Assembly: GCA_016234805.1 (NCBI GenBank)
Contig: JACRNU010000055.1
Span: forward strand, 1 to 64,000
Source: Elusimicrobiota bacterium
GTDB lineage: Bacteria > Elusimicrobiota > Elusimicrobia > UBA1565 > UBA9628
DNA length: 64,000 bases
Direction of reading: 5' to 3'
Shown here: positions 1 to 9,473 of the stretch, piece by piece
Layout of the letters: each line of letters opens with the position of its first letter
Numbering within the stretch: position 1 is the first letter of the stretch
Program-made: the position numbers and the translations under genes
The notes under the pieces: generated by a model
Seen by the model: only the letters and a program-made list of their open reading frames with translations
Database searches by the model: none
What the model was told of the DNA's origin: nothing

Positions 1-71
1 CCGATGTCGAGGATGCTCACTTCGCAGCCTCCGCATATGTTCAGCCACTCCTCCGCTACCTTTGCAGCCAT
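1..71 (-). CDS. mvhG: NiFe hydrogenase small subunit (MvhG-like), 5' end only
   Basis: Only the first 23 codons are inside the window; the gene runs off the left edge. The N-terminus reads MAAKVAEEWLNICGGCEVSI, and the CGGCE...SILD stretch is the hallmark of the small subunit of F420-non-reducing/methyl-viologen-type (group 3c-like) NiFe hydrogenases, where the cysteines bind the proximal [4Fe-4S] cluster. ATG at 71 has a strong AGGAGG ribosome site just upstream. It is the last gene seen in the HdrA/MvhD operon, so the catalytic subunit (MvhA) probably follows outside the window. Group assignment rests on a very short stretch plus the neighbours. Confidence 0.75.
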   Translation of the reverse strand, partial: MAAKVAEEWLNICGGCEVSILDI

Positions 72-130
72 GTGTTCCTCCTATTCTATTTTCGATGACG
101 ACGTCGTCCGATACCCTCGATGCCCGTCGC

Positions 131-325
131 TCAGCCCGCGGCGGACTGCTCGGCCGCCACCCGGCGGGTGTAAACCAGGAACCCTCCTCCCTCTCCCGCG
201 ACGCGGGCCTCGAAGCCCGCCTGGACATAGCGGGCCTCGATATCCGTCGCGTCGAGAGCCGACGGGACCTCCTTTCCGTCCCACATGTACTTCTTCCCGT
301 CGAACAGCTTCACGAAGTCTGCCAT
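131..325 (-). CDS. Small conserved-looking protein in hydrogenase operon, unknown function
   Basis: A 64-residue soluble protein beginning [20 protein letters not shown], without cysteines, signal peptide or membrane segment. It starts 7 nt after the mvhD stop, has a GGGAG ribosome site, and sits 59 nt before mvhG, so it is surely co-transcribed with the hydrogenase subunits. The lack of metal-binding residues argues against an electron-carrying role; an assembly or structural accessory subunit is possible. I do not recognise a family. Confidence 0.6.
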   Translation of the reverse strand: MADFVKLFDGKKYMWDGKEVPSALDATDIEARYVQAGFEARVAGEGGGFLVYTRRVAAEQSAAG

Positions 326-332
326 GTCTCCC

Positions 333-762
333 TCACCCCGCCTTGTAAGAGCTCGGCGGCAGGCGCTTGACGCCGTCGATCATCTCCTGCATCACCTGGG
401 CGAAGCGGGGGCCTTCCGCGGCCGAGACCCACTCCAGCCTGAACCGCTCCGGCTCCAGGCCGAAGTCCTCCAGCATGAGCTTGATGGCCTCGGCGCGCTT
501 CTCGGTCTTGAGGTTGCCGTCGATGTAGTGGCAATCGCCCGGGTGGCACCCGCAGCATGCCCGAGCACATGACCCGGACGATCCTGGCATTGGGCGGATA
601 CTGCAGGCGGGAGGTGCCCGCGAGGTCCGCCCCCGTATAGGAGCACCAGTTGCAGCAGAAGGCGATCACCAGCGGGTCGGGGTTTTGGATTTCACTTGCC
701 TCCGTGCCACTTGCCTCCCCCGCGGGGAGGCAAGTAGTCGTGGGGGCGGATGGCGGTTTCAT
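333..762 (-). pseudogene. mvhD: MvhD-like hydrogenase/heterodisulfide reductase linker subunit, internally deleted and frameshifted
   Basis: MvhD carries a [2Fe-2S] cluster and passes electrons from the hydrogenase to HdrA. Two reading frames each encode half. The upstream frame, starting at ATG 762 (ATGA overlap with the hdrA stop), gives [17 protein letters not shown] and ends near [10 protein letters not shown]. The other frame resumes at [13 protein letters not shown] and runs to the stop at 333. In MvhD proteins about 18-20 residues separate CSGM from GCHxGDCHY; here they are gone and the frame changes near 552-558. This is an internal deletion not divisible by three, so as written the protein cannot be made. 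The N-terminus also has an unusual ~27-residue extension holding a palindrome (710-734). It may be real decay or an assembly error; the intact neighbours make an error quite possible. Confidence 0.8.
710..734. repeat. Perfect hairpin inside the mvhD N-terminal extension
   Basis: CTTGCCTCCCC, CGC loop, GGGGAGGCAAG: 11-bp perfect arms. A direct copy of ACTTGCCTCC lies just before it at 694-703. The palindrome encodes part of an N-terminal extension not expected in MvhD, which suggests an inserted repeat. Confidence 0.6.
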
Positions 763-3700
763 AAGGTCTGTACCTCCTCCCTCTTCGGCTCCGCCGCCGG
801 CTCCAGCGGCGCAGGGGAAAGGGCCGCCTCGGCCATGGCTGAGATCTGATTGAGCATGAAGCCTCGGACCGAGATGCCCTTTTTCGGGCAGGTGGCCTGG
901 CAGACGCCGCAGCCCTTGCAGAGGCTCTCGTTGACCTCCACGATCTTCTTGATGGCGCCCTCGCGCATGTACTCCAGGAGAGTCACCGCCTTGTAGGGGC
1001 AGGGATCCACGCAGTAGGCGCAGCCGTCGCAGTTCTCGTCGATGACCTGCGAGATGTTGGCCTCGAGCGCCATGGTGTCGTTGGCCAGCATCGCGGCGAC
1101 CCGGGCGGCCGCGGCCAAGGCCTGGGCGATGGTCTCGTCCGGGGTCTTGGGGAAGTGCGCGGCGCCGCAGAGGAAGACTCCCTCGGTCGCGAAGTCCACG
1201 GGCCGCAGCTTCATGTGCGCCTCGAGGAAGAAGCCGTTGGGATCGAGCGGCACCTTGAGCATCTGGGCTAGGTCCTTGTTCTCCGGATGGGGCACGGTGG
1301 CCGCGGAGAGGACCACCAGGTCCGCGGGGATGACCACCTCGGCCCTGGCGACGGGCTCCCAGACAGTCACCCGGAGCCGCCCCCCCTCCTCGGCGACCGA
1401 GGGCTTGCGCGTCTCATCATAGCGGCCGAACACCACTCCCTGGCGACGGGCTTCGGTGTAGTAGGCCTCCTTGAACCCGTAGGTGCGCACGTCCCGGAAC
1501 AGGACGTAGACGCTCGTCTCAGGGGAGAGCTCCTTGATCTTAAGGGCGTTCTTGACCGCCTCCCCGCAGCAGACGCGGCTGCAGTTGGGCCGCTTCTCGT
1601 CTCTCGAACCCACGCACTGGATCATGACGACCATTCTCGGCGGCTGGGCGTTCCAGCCGCCGGCAGAGAGCCGTTCCTCCAATTCGAGTTGGGTGAGCAC
1701 CGAAGGGTTCTTGCCGTATAGATATTCCTCCGGCCTGTGCTCTCTGGCCCCCGTGGCCACGATGACAGCCCCATGAAGGACCGAGACTTCCGGCTTGCCG
1801 ACGACGGCAAGCCGGGACTTGAAGTTTCCGACGCAGCCTTCGATCGCCGCGATCTTGGTCCCGGTGAAGACCGTGATGTTCTTTTCAGCCTTCACATCCT
1901 CGATGAGCCGCCGCAGATGCTTCTGTGGGTCGGCCTCCGGCTCCAGCAGGAAATGCGAACGCCTCATCATCCCGCCCAGCTCAGGATCCCGCTCCACGAG
2001 GCGCACGGGGAACCCCTGGCGGGCCAGGGTCAGGGCCGCGGTCATGCCGGCCAGCCCTCCGCCGATGACCAGGACGCCCTTCTGGATGGGCACCTGCTTC
2101 TTCTGGAGGGGCTCCAGGAGCCGCGACTTGGCCAAGGCCATGCGCACGAGGTCCTTGGCCTTGCGGGTGGCCGGACCGGGCTCGGACATGTGCACCCAGG
2201 AACACTGGTCCCGGATGTTCGCCATCTCGAAGAGGTAGGGGTTCAAGCCCGCCTCGCGGATCGTGTTGCGGAACAGGGGCTCGTGCGTCCTCGGGGTGCA
2301 GGCCGCCACGATGACGCGGTTCAAGCCCTTCTCGACGATGGTCTTCTTGATCTTCTCCTGCGAGTCGTTGGCGCAGGCGTAGAGCACGTTCTCCGCGTGC
2401 TCCACGTTCGGCAGGCTCTTGGCGTAAGCCACGACCTCCGGCACCGCCACCACGGAAGCGATGTTCGTCCCGCAGTGGCAGATGAACACTCCCACCCTGG
2501 GTTCCTGGCCCGCGACGGGGATCTCGGCGGGGTAGTCCTTCTTGGCGAGAAGCTCGCCCTTGGCCGGGGCGAGGATCTCCATGGCCTTGGCGACCGCGCC
2601 GCTGGCCTGGATGACGGTCTCGGGGATGTCCTTGGGCTCGGTGAACACCCCTGCCACGAAGATCCCCTCGCGCCCGGATTCGACCGGGGCGAAGGGCTTG
2701 GTGACGCAGAAGCCGTGCTCGTCGAACTCCAGGCCCAGCGTGCCCTTCAGCGCCGCCGACGAGGGGTTGGGCTTGAGCCCGGCGGAGAGCACGACCAGGT
2801 CGTACTCGGCCTGGCGCTTGGTCTCGTCCTCCGTAAGGAAGGACAAGGAGATGTTCCGCGTCGCGGGGTCCTCGGAGAGCTTCGGGACCCGGCAGCGGAT
2901 GTAGTTCACCCCGTGGGACTTGGCCCGGTTGTAGTATTCCTCGAAGCCCTTGCTGAACGCGCGCAGGTCCATGAAATAGATGTCGCACTGCAGGTCTGGG
3001 CTCAAGTGCTCCTTGGCCAGGAGGGCCTCCTTGGTGGCGTACATGCAGCAGACCGCGGAGCAATAGTCCCGCTCGTTGTCGCGCGAGCCCACGCATTGGA
3101 TGAAGGCGATGCGCTTGGGCTCGGTCTTGTCCGAGGGCCGCAGGACCTTGCCCAGGTGTGGGCCCGAGGCCGAGAGCAGGCGCTCGAACTCCAGGGCCGT
3201 GACAACATTCTTATAGGTTCCATAACCGTAGTCAGGCTTGACCTTGGGGTCGATGAGCTTGTAGCCAGGTGCTGCCACGACCGCGCCCACCTTCACGATG
3301 ATCTCGCGTTCCTTCTGGGTGAAGTCGATGGCGCCGGCTTGGCAGGCCTTCAGGCAGAGCTTGCATTTCCCGGTCTTGAGGTGCAGGCAGCGTTCGGGGT
3401 CCACGACCGCGAAGTTCGGCACGGCCTGCGGATAGGGGATATAGATGGCCGGCCTGGTGCTCAGGCCCTCGTTGTACTCGTCCGGGATGGGCTGGGGCTT
3501 CTTAGGGTCGTCGGAGGGCTTGAGCTTGCCCAGGGGGCAGGCCGAGAGGCAGGCCCCGCACCCGGTGCACTTCTCGTTGACGAAGCGGGGTCGCTGGCGC
3601 AGGGAGACGCTGAAGTCGCCGACGCGGCCCGAGACCTTCTCCACCTCCGCCAAGGGGATGATCTCGATGTCCTTGTGCCGGCTGATCTCCACGAGCCTTG

Positions 3701-3908
3701 GCGCCATGGTGCACATCGAGCAGTCGTTCGTCGGGAAGGTCTTGTCGAGCTGGGCCATGGCCCCGCCGATGCAGGGGCTGCGGTCCACGAGGTAGGCCTT
3801 GATCCCGGCGGCCGCGAAATCCAGGGCCGCCTGCATGCCGCCGATGCCGCCGCCCACCACCAGCGCGGCGCCGACCTTCTTACCGTGGTTGGAGTCGGAT
3901 TCGTTCAT
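759..3908 (-). CDS. hdrA: Heterodisulfide reductase subunit A-like flavoprotein, double HdrA
   Basis: A 1049-residue HdrA with two flavoprotein modules. The first (about 15-455) has the FAD motif [17 protein letters not shown] and the HdrA motif TNDCSMC, plus an inserted ferredoxin-type cluster region ([12 protein letters not shown]). The second (about 470-1000) is a complete HdrA with N-terminal cysteines ([10 protein letters not shown]), a [10 protein letters not shown] stretch, a second FAD motif ([17 protein letters not shown]) and two C-terminal [4Fe-4S] motifs ([24 protein letters not shown]). HdrA is the FAD site of flavin-based bifurcation or confurcation in Hdr/Mvh complexes; QmoA/QmoB are relatives. 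It lies between the QmoC/HdrC-like gene and mvhD. No HdrB gene is visible, so the disulfide-reducing subunit is absent or elsewhere. Confidence 0.9.
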   Translation of the reverse strand: MNESDSNHGKKVGAALVVGGGIGGMQAALDFAAAGIKAYLVDRSPCIGGAMAQLDKTFPTNDCSMCTMAPRLVEISRHKDIEIIPLAEVEKVSGRVGDFSVSLRQRPRFVNEKCTGCGACLSACPLGKLKPSDDPKKPQPIPDEYNEGLSTRPAIYIPYPQAVPNFAVVDPERCLHLKTGKCKLCLKACQAGAIDFTQKEREIIVKVGAVVAAPGYKLIDPKVKPDYGYGTYKNVVTALEFERLLSASGPHLGKVLRPSDKTEPKRIAFIQCVGSRDNERDYCSAVCCMYATKEALLAKEHLSPDLQCDIYFMDLRAFSKGFEEYYNRAKSHGVNYIRCRVPKLSEDPATRNISLSFLTEDETKRQAEYDLVVLSAGLKPNPSSAALKGTLGLEFDEHGFCVTKPFAPVESGREGIFVAGVFTEPKDIPETVIQASGAVAKAMEILAPAKGELLAKKDYPAEIPVAGQEPRVGVFICHCGTNIASVVAVPEVVAYAKSLPNVEHAENVLYACANDSQEKIKKTIVEKGLNRVIVAACTPRTHEPLFRNTIREAGLNPYLFEMANIRDQCSWVHMSEPGPATRKAKDLVRMALAKSRLLEPLQKKQVPIQKGVLVIGGGLAGMTAALTLARQGFPVRLVERDPELGGMMRRSHFLLEPEADPQKHLRRLIEDVKAEKNITVFTGTKIAAIEGCVGNFKSRLAVVGKPEVSVLHGAVIVATGAREHRPEEYLYGKNPSVLTQLELEERLSAGGWNAQPPRMVVMIQCVGSRDEKRPNCSRVCCGEAVKNALKIKELSPETSVYVLFRDVRTYGFKEAYYTEARRQGVVFGRYDETRKPSVAEEGGRLRVTVWEPVARAEVVIPADLVVLSAATVPHPENKDLAQMLKVPLDPNGFFLEAHMKLRPVDFATEGVFLCGAAHFPKTPDETIAQALAAAARVAAMLANDTMALEANISQVIDENCDGCAYCVDPCPYKAVTLLEYMREGAIKKIVEVNESLCKGCGVCQATCPKKGISVRGFMLNQISAMAEAALSPAPLEPAAEPKREEVQTL

Positions 3909-3912
3909 GGTC

Positions 3913-5082
3913 TCATGCCGCCTGGGCCTGGGTCCCGGTCCCGAGGGCCGCGCCCTCGGCCGGTCGCCGCAAAGCCGCGTTCTTCCTGACCGCCTGGAAA
4001 TAGGCCGCGAGCGGCCGATAGGCGATGTGCGCCCACTTCCCGAACGGGACCTCCACGGTGAGCATCGGGACCGCCACCATCATGTGGGCGAAATAAGCGC
4101 AGAACATGGGGTAGGGCATGCCCGCGTAGCGGAAGACATGGACCGCGATGCCCGTGAGGGTCGTGAGGAGGAGCAGGATGGGGAAGAGCCAGTCGCTGAA
4201 GTCCGAGAACTTATGGATCTGCTCCTCCTTCCCCAAGCGGCTCCAGAGGATCTCGACCGTGAAGACGGTCAGGACGATGGTGGCGTAGTAGCCCAGCCAG
4301 CGCTGGGGATGCCAGACGGGGTAGAGGTTCTCGGTCTGGAACCACGGCAGGAATAACACGATGAGCGAGAACATCAGCCCATAGCCCGTGACCAGCAGGA
4401 GGTGCTTGGTCCAGCGCGGGATGTTCGTGCCGCAGTCCCGGAACCGGATCTGGGTCGCGCCGTCCCAGACCAGGGTCTGGAGCTCGGAGAGATAGGAGCG
4501 CAGGGGCGGGGCGTCTCCGTCACGGAGCATGGTGAACCAGAAGAACCGCGTCACGTTGGAGAGGAGGAAGAAGGTCAGGACCGCGGCCATGGCCCAGTCG
4601 AAGGCGTGGACCCTCGCCATGGGCAGGAACTCGTTGATCTTCACGCCGCCCTGGACCGTGAGGTCCGTGGGCAGGCCGGCCATGAGCATGGACATGATCC
4701 AGCCCGTGAGCAGGCCCACCACGCCGATCATGCCGAGCTCCCACCACTTGGACCGGTACATCCTGGCGGAAAGGCCCGTCCAATCGTACTGGGCGGTCAG
4801 GAACCGACGCAGGGTCATCATGGACTCGCCCGGCTCGGTCTGCCTGGGACAGGTCTTGGAGCAGTCGCCGCAGTAGTAGCAGAGCCAGGGTTCCAGGCTC
4901 GAGAGCAGCCGGTCCCTCAGGCCCAGCTGGGCGGACCTCAAGGATTTCCGCGGGAAGAGCGACCCGTCTTCCGCGAGCTCGCAGACGCACGCGCAGCTCC
5001 CGCAGTTGTAGCACCCATCCACGTCGAAGTGGCCGTAGCGGCGCACCTCCGAGACGAGACCGGGATCGCTGGATGTATTCAT
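3913..5082 (-). CDS. QmoC/HdrC-E-like membrane iron-sulfur/cytochrome b subunit
   Basis: A 389-residue fusion of an HdrC-type ferredoxin domain (two cluster motifs, CYNCGSCACVC and CYYCGDCSKTCP, within the first ~95 residues) to a membrane domain of about five or six segments resembling HdrE/NarI-type cytochrome b. This is the arrangement of QmoC, which links a soluble HdrA-type module to the quinone pool. It is the first gene of the operon, preceded by an AGAGG ribosome site and a possible -10 near 5128-5136 on the minus strand. Context suggests hydrogen-derived electrons from Mvh/HdrA exchange with membrane quinone. Heme ligands were not assigned. Confidence 0.8.
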   Translation of the reverse strand: MNTSSDPGLVSEVRRYGHFDVDGCYNCGSCACVCELAEDGSLFPRKSLRSAQLGLRDRLLSSLEPWLCYYCGDCSKTCPRQTEPGESMMTLRRFLTAQYDWTGLSARMYRSKWWELGMIGVVGLLTGWIMSMLMAGLPTDLTVQGGVKINEFLPMARVHAFDWAMAAVLTFFLLSNVTRFFWFTMLRDGDAPPLRSYLSELQTLVWDGATQIRFRDCGTNIPRWTKHLLLVTGYGLMFSLIVLFLPWFQTENLYPVWHPQRWLGYYATIVLTVFTVEILWSRLGKEEQIHKFSDFSDWLFPILLLLTTLTGIAVHVFRYAGMPYPMFCAYFAHMMVAVPMLTVEVPFGKWAHIAYRPLAAYFQAVRKNAALRRPAEGAALGTGTQAQAA

Positions 5083-5181
5083 ATCCTCTTGTTAGACCTC
5101 TTGCAGCCTTGCCGCCTGCATCTCCAGAATATAGTAACACGCGCCGGACTTGGCCGCAAATGAATAATCCTGATGCACCTA

Positions 5182-5211
5182 TTAGTCGTGCTTATGGATA
5201 TGTGCTACAAT
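5182..5211 (+). promoter_or_regulatory. Promoter of the LysR gene, leaderless type
   Basis: TACAAT at 5206-5211 with a weak TTAGTC 18 nt upstream (5182-5187). The -10 ends only 6 nt before the ATG at 5218, so transcription would begin at or next to the start codon. The ~135-bp divergent region also carries the minus-strand promoter of the Hdr operon. Confidence 0.5.
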
Positions 5212-5217
5212 CACGCC

Positions 5218-6126
5218 ATGCTCATCGAGACCTGCAAGGTCTTCCGCGACCTCGCCGACACCGGAAGCTTCTCGAAGGCTGCGGAGCTCAACTACCTGAC
5301 CCAGTCCGCGGTGAGCCAGCAGATCAAGAACCTGGAGCGCTCCCTGGGCTGCCCTCTGGTGGGCCGCGGCAACCGCACCCCCTTGCGCCTGACCCCGGCC
5401 GGCCTCATCTTCTACCGCTTGTCCCGCAGGATCGTCACGACCTACGAATCCTCCCTGGAGCGGATCCGCCATCTCGCCTCGGCCGGAGAACCCGGCCGCG
5501 TGCGCGTGAGCTCCATCTACAGCGTTGGGCCGCACATCCTCCAGAACTGCGTGCGGGATTTCCTGGCCGACCACCCGGGCGTGCAAGTCGACATCGACTA
5601 CCAGAAGGGCAGCCGCATCTGCGAGGAGATCCTGCGCGGCCGCGTGGACCTCAGCATCATGGCCTACCCGCCGAAACGCAAGGGGATCGCGATCCTGCCT
5701 TTCTTGACCGAGGAGATGGTCCTCATCTGCCCTCCGGACCACCCTCTGGCCTCGCGGGGCGAGATCGACCTCAAGGAGCTCCAGGGACAGGACGTCATCT
5801 CCCTCGACCCATCCTCGCCCACCCGGCAAGCGCTCGACAAGACCCTGCGCAGCCACGGCCTCCATCTCAACGTGAAGCTCCAGCTCGACAACATCGAGAC
5901 GGTCAAGAGCGCGGTCGCGGCCGGGGCAGGGGTCGCCATCGTGCCGGAGGACGCGGCCCAGGGCGAGGCCAGGCAGGGCAGCCTGCGCGTCGTGCGCATC
6001 TCCCATCCCCGCCTCCAGAGGAGGCTGTGCATCGTCACGCGAAAAGGCGGGAAGGCCAGCGTCGCGGTCCAGCAGTTCCTTGACCACCTGCGCTCCTTCG
6101 GCCCCCGCCCCGCCATCGCCCCCTGA
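5218..6126 (+). CDS. LysR-family transcriptional regulator
   Basis: A 302-residue LysR protein: N-terminal winged helix (residues 1-60, FSKAAELNYLTQSAVSQQIK) and a substrate-binding domain (about 85-295). ATG 5218 was chosen over the upstream in-frame start at 5173 because MLIETCKVFRDLADTGSFSK is the normal LysR N-terminus and a -10 box lies just before it. It is divergent from the Hdr/hydrogenase operon and upstream of hypA, so control of hydrogenase-linked metabolism is a reasonable guess. The effector is unknown. Confidence 0.9.
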   Translation: MLIETCKVFRDLADTGSFSKAAELNYLTQSAVSQQIKNLERSLGCPLVGRGNRTPLRLTPAGLIFYRLSRRIVTTYESSLERIRHLASAGEPGRVRVSSIYSVGPHILQNCVRDFLADHPGVQVDIDYQKGSRICEEILRGRVDLSIMAYPPKRKGIAILPFLTEEMVLICPPDHPLASRGEIDLKELQGQDVISLDPSSPTRQALDKTLRSHGLHLNVKLQLDNIETVKSAVAAGAGVAIVPEDAAQGEARQGSLRVVRISHPRLQRRLCIVTRKGGKASVAVQQFLDHLRSFGPRPAIAP

Positions 6127-6165
6127 CCCCATTAGTCTTCCTTATTAAGCATAAGCCGAATTCAG

Positions 6166-6195
6166 TTGCCTTGGCCTCGTTGTTCGTGGTATAAA
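6166..6195 (+). promoter_or_regulatory. hypA promoter, leaderless type
   Basis: TTGCCT (6166-6171), 18-nt spacer, TATAAA (6190-6195), then only 5 nt to the hypA ATG at 6201. There is no room for a Shine-Dalgarno site on the expected transcript. Confidence 0.55.
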
Positions 6196-6200
6196 AAGGG

Positions 6201-6566
6201 ATGCACGAACACGCCCTCATCCACAACATCGTCAAGGAGATCCTTGGACGCGAGAAGCTCCCATCAGGAACCAAGGTCCAGCGGGTCAGCATCCGCATCG
6301 GGCTCCTGGAGATGCATTCCGAGGCAGCCTTCAGGCAGGGCTTTGCCGTGGCCTGCCAGGACACCCCCATGGCAGGCGCCTCTCTCGATCTGGACCTGGT
6401 CTACCCCTCCCTCGAATGCCCCTCCTGCGGACACAAGAAGCCCTGTTCACCCGGGGAGGTCGACCCCCACGACGCCATGCCGGTCATGGAATGCCCCGAG
6501 TGCAAGGAGCTCGCGACCGTGCGCGGAGGCAGGGGAGTGGGCGAGATACGCCTGACGATCGACTAA
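6201..6566 (+). CDS. hypA: Hydrogenase nickel incorporation protein HypA
   Basis: A 121-residue protein of normal HypA length. It begins MHEHALIHNIV (the MHE start supplies the nickel-binding His2) and has the C-terminal zinc site formed by CPSC...C and CPEC. HypA delivers nickel to NiFe hydrogenase maturation with HypB. It fits the NiFe hydrogenase at the left end and the nickel-type transporter at 9474. It ends in a 4-nt convergent overlap with the next gene. Other hyp genes are not in the window. Confidence 0.93.
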   Translation: MHEHALIHNIVKEILGREKLPSGTKVQRVSIRIGLLEMHSEAAFRQGFAVACQDTPMAGASLDLDLVYPSLECPSCGHKKPCSPGEVDPHDAMPVMECPECKELATVRGGRGVGEIRLTID

Positions 6567-6973
6567 CGCTTCCCGCCAAGGAGTGCGGCCACGGTCTTCA
6601 GCAGGACCCTGGGTTCCACGGGCTTCTCCAGGAACTCATCGCCAGCCGTATAGACGGCCTGGTGCGGCGGCTCGGGAAAGGAGAACTTCGTCTGGGAGCG
6701 CATGCCTGTCATGGTCAGGATGGGGACCGAGGCGAAGTCCGAAAGGCTCGCATCAGTGCGCAGGGTCCGGGCGAAGGAGAAGCCCTCGGCCTTGTTTCCG
6801 ATGACCACATCCAGGATGATCAGGTGAGGGCGCACCTTGGCGAGCATGGCCAGCCCTTCAGGGAAGGTCGCGGCGCGGTGGAACTCGTATCCGCGGCTCT
6901 CCAGGATCAGCCGGATGCCGGCCGCGAAATCATCATCGTCGTCGACCATAAGGATGCAGGCCGGCCCCCTCAT
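6563..6973 (-). CDS. Orphan response-regulator receiver protein
   Basis: A 136-residue single receiver domain: acidic cluster VDDDDDF, phosphoacceptor Asp in LIILDVVIG, switch Thr in LTMTG, and Lys in EFLEKPVEP. ATG 6973 was chosen because MRGPACILMVDDD is the domain start and TATAAT lies 6 nt upstream. The longer frame from 7039 would read through that promoter. There is an insert (~15 residues) between the Thr and Lys motifs. No output domain and no adjacent kinase. Confidence 0.88.
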   Translation of the reverse strand: MRGPACILMVDDDDDFAAGIRLILESRGYEFHRAATFPEGLAMLAKVRPHLIILDVVIGNKAEGFSFARTLRTDASLSDFASVPILTMTGMRSQTKFSFPEPPHQAVYTAGDEFLEKPVEPRVLLKTVAALLGGKR

Positions 6974-6979
6974 GCGGCC

Positions 6980-6985
6980 ATTATA
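6980..6985 (-). promoter_or_regulatory. -10 box of the receiver gene, leaderless type
   Basis: TATAAT on the minus strand, ending 6 nt before ATG 6973. It is the most consensus-like of the leaderless-type boxes in the window. Confidence 0.55.
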
Positions 6986-7083
6986 GATAATGGGGCGGCC
7001 GGATTGCGCCCTGGAGGCAAATGTTCTAGGATGGGACAAAGTTCAAGCGACCGGCGCTCAGCGCCCGTTTCCCGGAGGATGCC

Positions 7084-7743
7084 ATGCTAGAGAAGTATGC
7101 CCAGGAGATCGAACGCCTCAAGGAGCTCTCCCCCGGCGAGGCCATGGTGGACGACATCCTCCACAACCTGCAGGACCATCCGGGCCACCTCTCGACCAGG
7201 CTCTCCTTGGGCAACGCCTTCTACACCTATTGCATGCTCGACGCGGCCGTGGATGTGTTCCGCGACATCATCAAGGACCACCCGGACGCTGCCCTGGCCT
7301 ACTACCACCTCGGAACGACCTACTACCGGATGGGCCAGCTGAAGAACGCCATCACGATGCTGGAGAAGTGCTCCGGGCTCAACCAGAACATCGCCATGGC
7401 CCAGTACTGGCTCGGCGTGGCCTACTACCACCGCGGGGAGAAGGCCAGGGCGCAGAAGTGCTTCCTGGAGCTCCTCAAGAAATGCCCTGAGTCCAGGATG
7501 GCCTACTACCATCTCGCCATCATCGCCCTGGCCAAATCGGACCACAAGAAGAGCATCCTCTACCTCGAGAAGCTCCTCCAGATCGACAAGGAGGACACGG
7601 CCGCGCTCTTTCATCTGGCCACGGCCTACATGAACACCCATCAGACCACCAACGCCCTGGCCACGCTCAAGAGGCTCCTGGACCTGGATCCCAAGGACAG
7701 CCGCGCCAGGTCCCTGATGGACCTCATGCAGAGCTCAGTCTGA
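7084..7743 (+). CDS. TPR-repeat protein
   Basis: A 219-residue protein made almost wholly of about five tetratricopeptide repeats (for example [20 protein letters not shown] and [20 protein letters not shown]). No signal peptide, so a cytoplasmic scaffold. GGAGG precedes ATG 7084. It lies 13 nt upstream of fumarase and is probably co-transcribed. The partner is unknown. Confidence 0.85.
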   Translation: MLEKYAQEIERLKELSPGEAMVDDILHNLQDHPGHLSTRLSLGNAFYTYCMLDAAVDVFRDIIKDHPDAALAYYHLGTTYYRMGQLKNAITMLEKCSGLNQNIAMAQYWLGVAYYHRGEKARAQKCFLELLKKCPESRMAYYHLAIIALAKSDHKKSILYLEKLLQIDKEDTAALFHLATAYMNTHQTTNALATLKRLLDLDPKDSRARSLMDLMQSSV

Positions 7744-7756
7744 AGGAGGCCATCCC

Positions 7757-9418
7757 ATGGCGACCACCACCCGCTCCCGCCCCCAATCCGAAGAGAAGGC
7801 CGCTCCCTTCCGTTATGGGGAGATGTTCCCCTTGAAGAAGAAGCGCGTGAAGTACCGCCTCCTCGACGCCAAAGCGGTCCGGACCTCGAAGTTCAACAGG
7901 GCCGAGGTCCTCATGGTCGACCCTTCGGCTCTCTCGACTCTGGCCTACGAGGCCGTTCGGGACGTCTCCTTCCTGATGCGGACCTCGCACCAGGAGCAAG
8001 TAGCATCCATCCTCAAGGACCCCGAAGCCTCGGCCAACGACAAGTCCGTGGCCCTGGCCCTGCTCTGGAACTCGGCGATCTCGGCCAAGTTCGAGCTCCC
8101 CTCCTGCCAGGACACCGGCACCGCGACCGTGCTCGGCAAGAAAGGTCAGGCTGTCTGGACCGGGGGCCGCGACGCCGAAGCCCTGTCCAAGGGCATCTGG
8201 AAGGCTTACGCGGACCACAACCTCAGGTACTCGCAGGTGGCTGCTCTGACCATGTATGAGGAAGCCAACACGGGCAATAATCTGCCCGCCCAGATCGACA
8301 TCCTCGCCACCGACGGCATGGAGTACGACTTCCTCTTCATCACCAAGGGCGGGGGCTCGACCAACAAGACCAGCCTCTCCATGGAGACCAAGGCGCGGCT
8401 CTCCCCAGCGGCCCTCAAGCCGTTCCTCGTGGAGAAGATGAAGGCCCTGGGCACGGCAGCCTGCCCGCCGTATCACATCGCCATCGTGGTGGGCGGGACT
8501 TCGCCCGAGGCCTGCCTCAAGACCGTGAAGCTCGCGTCCGCGGGCTACCTCGACGGCCTGCCCTCCAAGGGCACCGTCCTGGGCCAAGCCTTCCGGGACC
8601 TCGGCTTGGAAAACGAGCTCTGGAAAGCCGCGTGCTCCATAGGCTACGGCGCCCAGTTCGGCGGCAAGTATTTCGCGCACGACGTGCGCGTGGTGCGCTT
8701 GCCGAGGCACGGAGCTTCGTGTCCCATCGGCATCGGCGTGTCCTGCTCCGCGGACCGCAACATCCTCGGCCGCATCGACCGGGACGGGGTCTGGCTCGAG
8801 GAGATGGAGCGCGACCCGGGCCGGCTCATCCCCGCGGAATGCCGCGTCGAGGCCAGGGACCCCGGAGCCGTGTCCGTGAACTTGGACCGCCCCATGAAGG
8901 ACATCCTCGCCGAGCTCTCCAAGCACCCGGTGGGCGCCCGCGTGCTCCTCACGGGCCGCATCGTGGTGGCCCGCGACATCGCGCACTCCAAGCTCAAGGA
9001 GCGGCTCGACCGCGGAGAAGGCCTGCCGCAGTATTTCAAGGACCACCCGGTCTACTACGCGGGCCCGGCCAAAAAGCCCGCAGGCAAGCCTTCCGGTTCC
9101 TTCGGCCCCACGACCTCCGGACGCATGGACGCGTACATGGACGCGTTCATGTCCGCCGGAGGATCCATGGTGAGCATCGGCAAGGGCAACCGCGCCGCTT
9201 CCGTGACCGTTGCCCTCAAGAAGCACGGAGGGTTCTACCTCGGCTCCATCGGCGGCGCGGCCGCCATCCTGGCCGAGCGGAACATCAAGAAGGTCTCGGT
9301 CCTCGACTACCCCGAGCTCGGCATGGAATCCGTGTGGGCCATCGAGGTGGAGGACTTCCCGGCCGGCATACTCATCGACGACAAGGGCAACGATTTCTTC
9401 GCCCAGGTGACCCATTAA
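7757..9418 (+). CDS. fum: Fumarate hydratase class I, iron-sulfur type
   Basis: A 553-residue single-chain class I fumarase (alpha and beta parts fused, as in FumA/FumB). It interconverts fumarate and malate with a [4Fe-4S] cluster. Likely cluster cysteines lie in [22 protein letters not shown] and [10 protein letters not shown]; other family stretches are [10 protein letters not shown] and, in the beta domain, [24 protein letters not shown] precedes ATG 7757. The oxygen-sensitive class fits an anaerobe. Immediately after the stop is a perfect 16-bp-arm palindrome. Confidence 0.93.
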   Translation: MATTTRSRPQSEEKAAPFRYGEMFPLKKKRVKYRLLDAKAVRTSKFNRAEVLMVDPSALSTLAYEAVRDVSFLMRTSHQEQVASILKDPEASANDKSVALALLWNSAISAKFELPSCQDTGTATVLGKKGQAVWTGGRDAEALSKGIWKAYADHNLRYSQVAALTMYEEANTGNNLPAQIDILATDGMEYDFLFITKGGGSTNKTSLSMETKARLSPAALKPFLVEKMKALGTAACPPYHIAIVVGGTSPEACLKTVKLASAGYLDGLPSKGTVLGQAFRDLGLENELWKAACSIGYGAQFGGKYFAHDVRVVRLPRHGASCPIGIGVSCSADRNILGRIDRDGVWLEEMERDPGRLIPAECRVEARDPGAVSVNLDRPMKDILAELSKHPVGARVLLTGRIVVARDIAHSKLKERLDRGEGLPQYFKDHPVYYAGPAKKPAGKPSGSFGPTTSGRMDAYMDAFMSAGGSMVSIGKGNRAASVTVALKKHGGFYLGSIGGAAAILAERNIKKVSVLDYPELGMESVWAIEVEDFPAGILIDDKGNDFFAQVTH

Positions 9419-9468
9419 GGTGTCAGACGTTAAGAAACGGATGCCGTTGTCGCTTAACGTCTGACACC
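9419..9468. repeat. Dispersed palindrome, GGTGTCAGAC family, copy 1
   Basis: GGTGTCAGACGTTAAG (9419-9434), 18-nt loop, CTTAACGTCTGACACC (9453-9468): 16-bp perfect arms. Copy 2 at 29587-29636 has identical arms and the same loop length but an unrelated loop sequence. It lies directly between the fumarase stop and the next start. It resembles REP/BIME-type elements and could also act as a terminator. Confidence 0.85.
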
Positions 9469-9473
9469 AGTGT

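Noticed and set aside
333..762. Programmed ribosomal frameshifting in mvhD
   Set aside because: A shift would join the frames but about 20 conserved residues would still be missing, and no slippery heptamer with downstream pseudoknot was seen.
1737..3989. Long plus-strand open frame opposite hdrA
   Set aside because: Low-complexity composition and no ribosome site; it is the antisense shadow of a GC-rich gene. The same applies to other long antisense frames, for example 7724-9532, 10621-12495 and 26097-28142.
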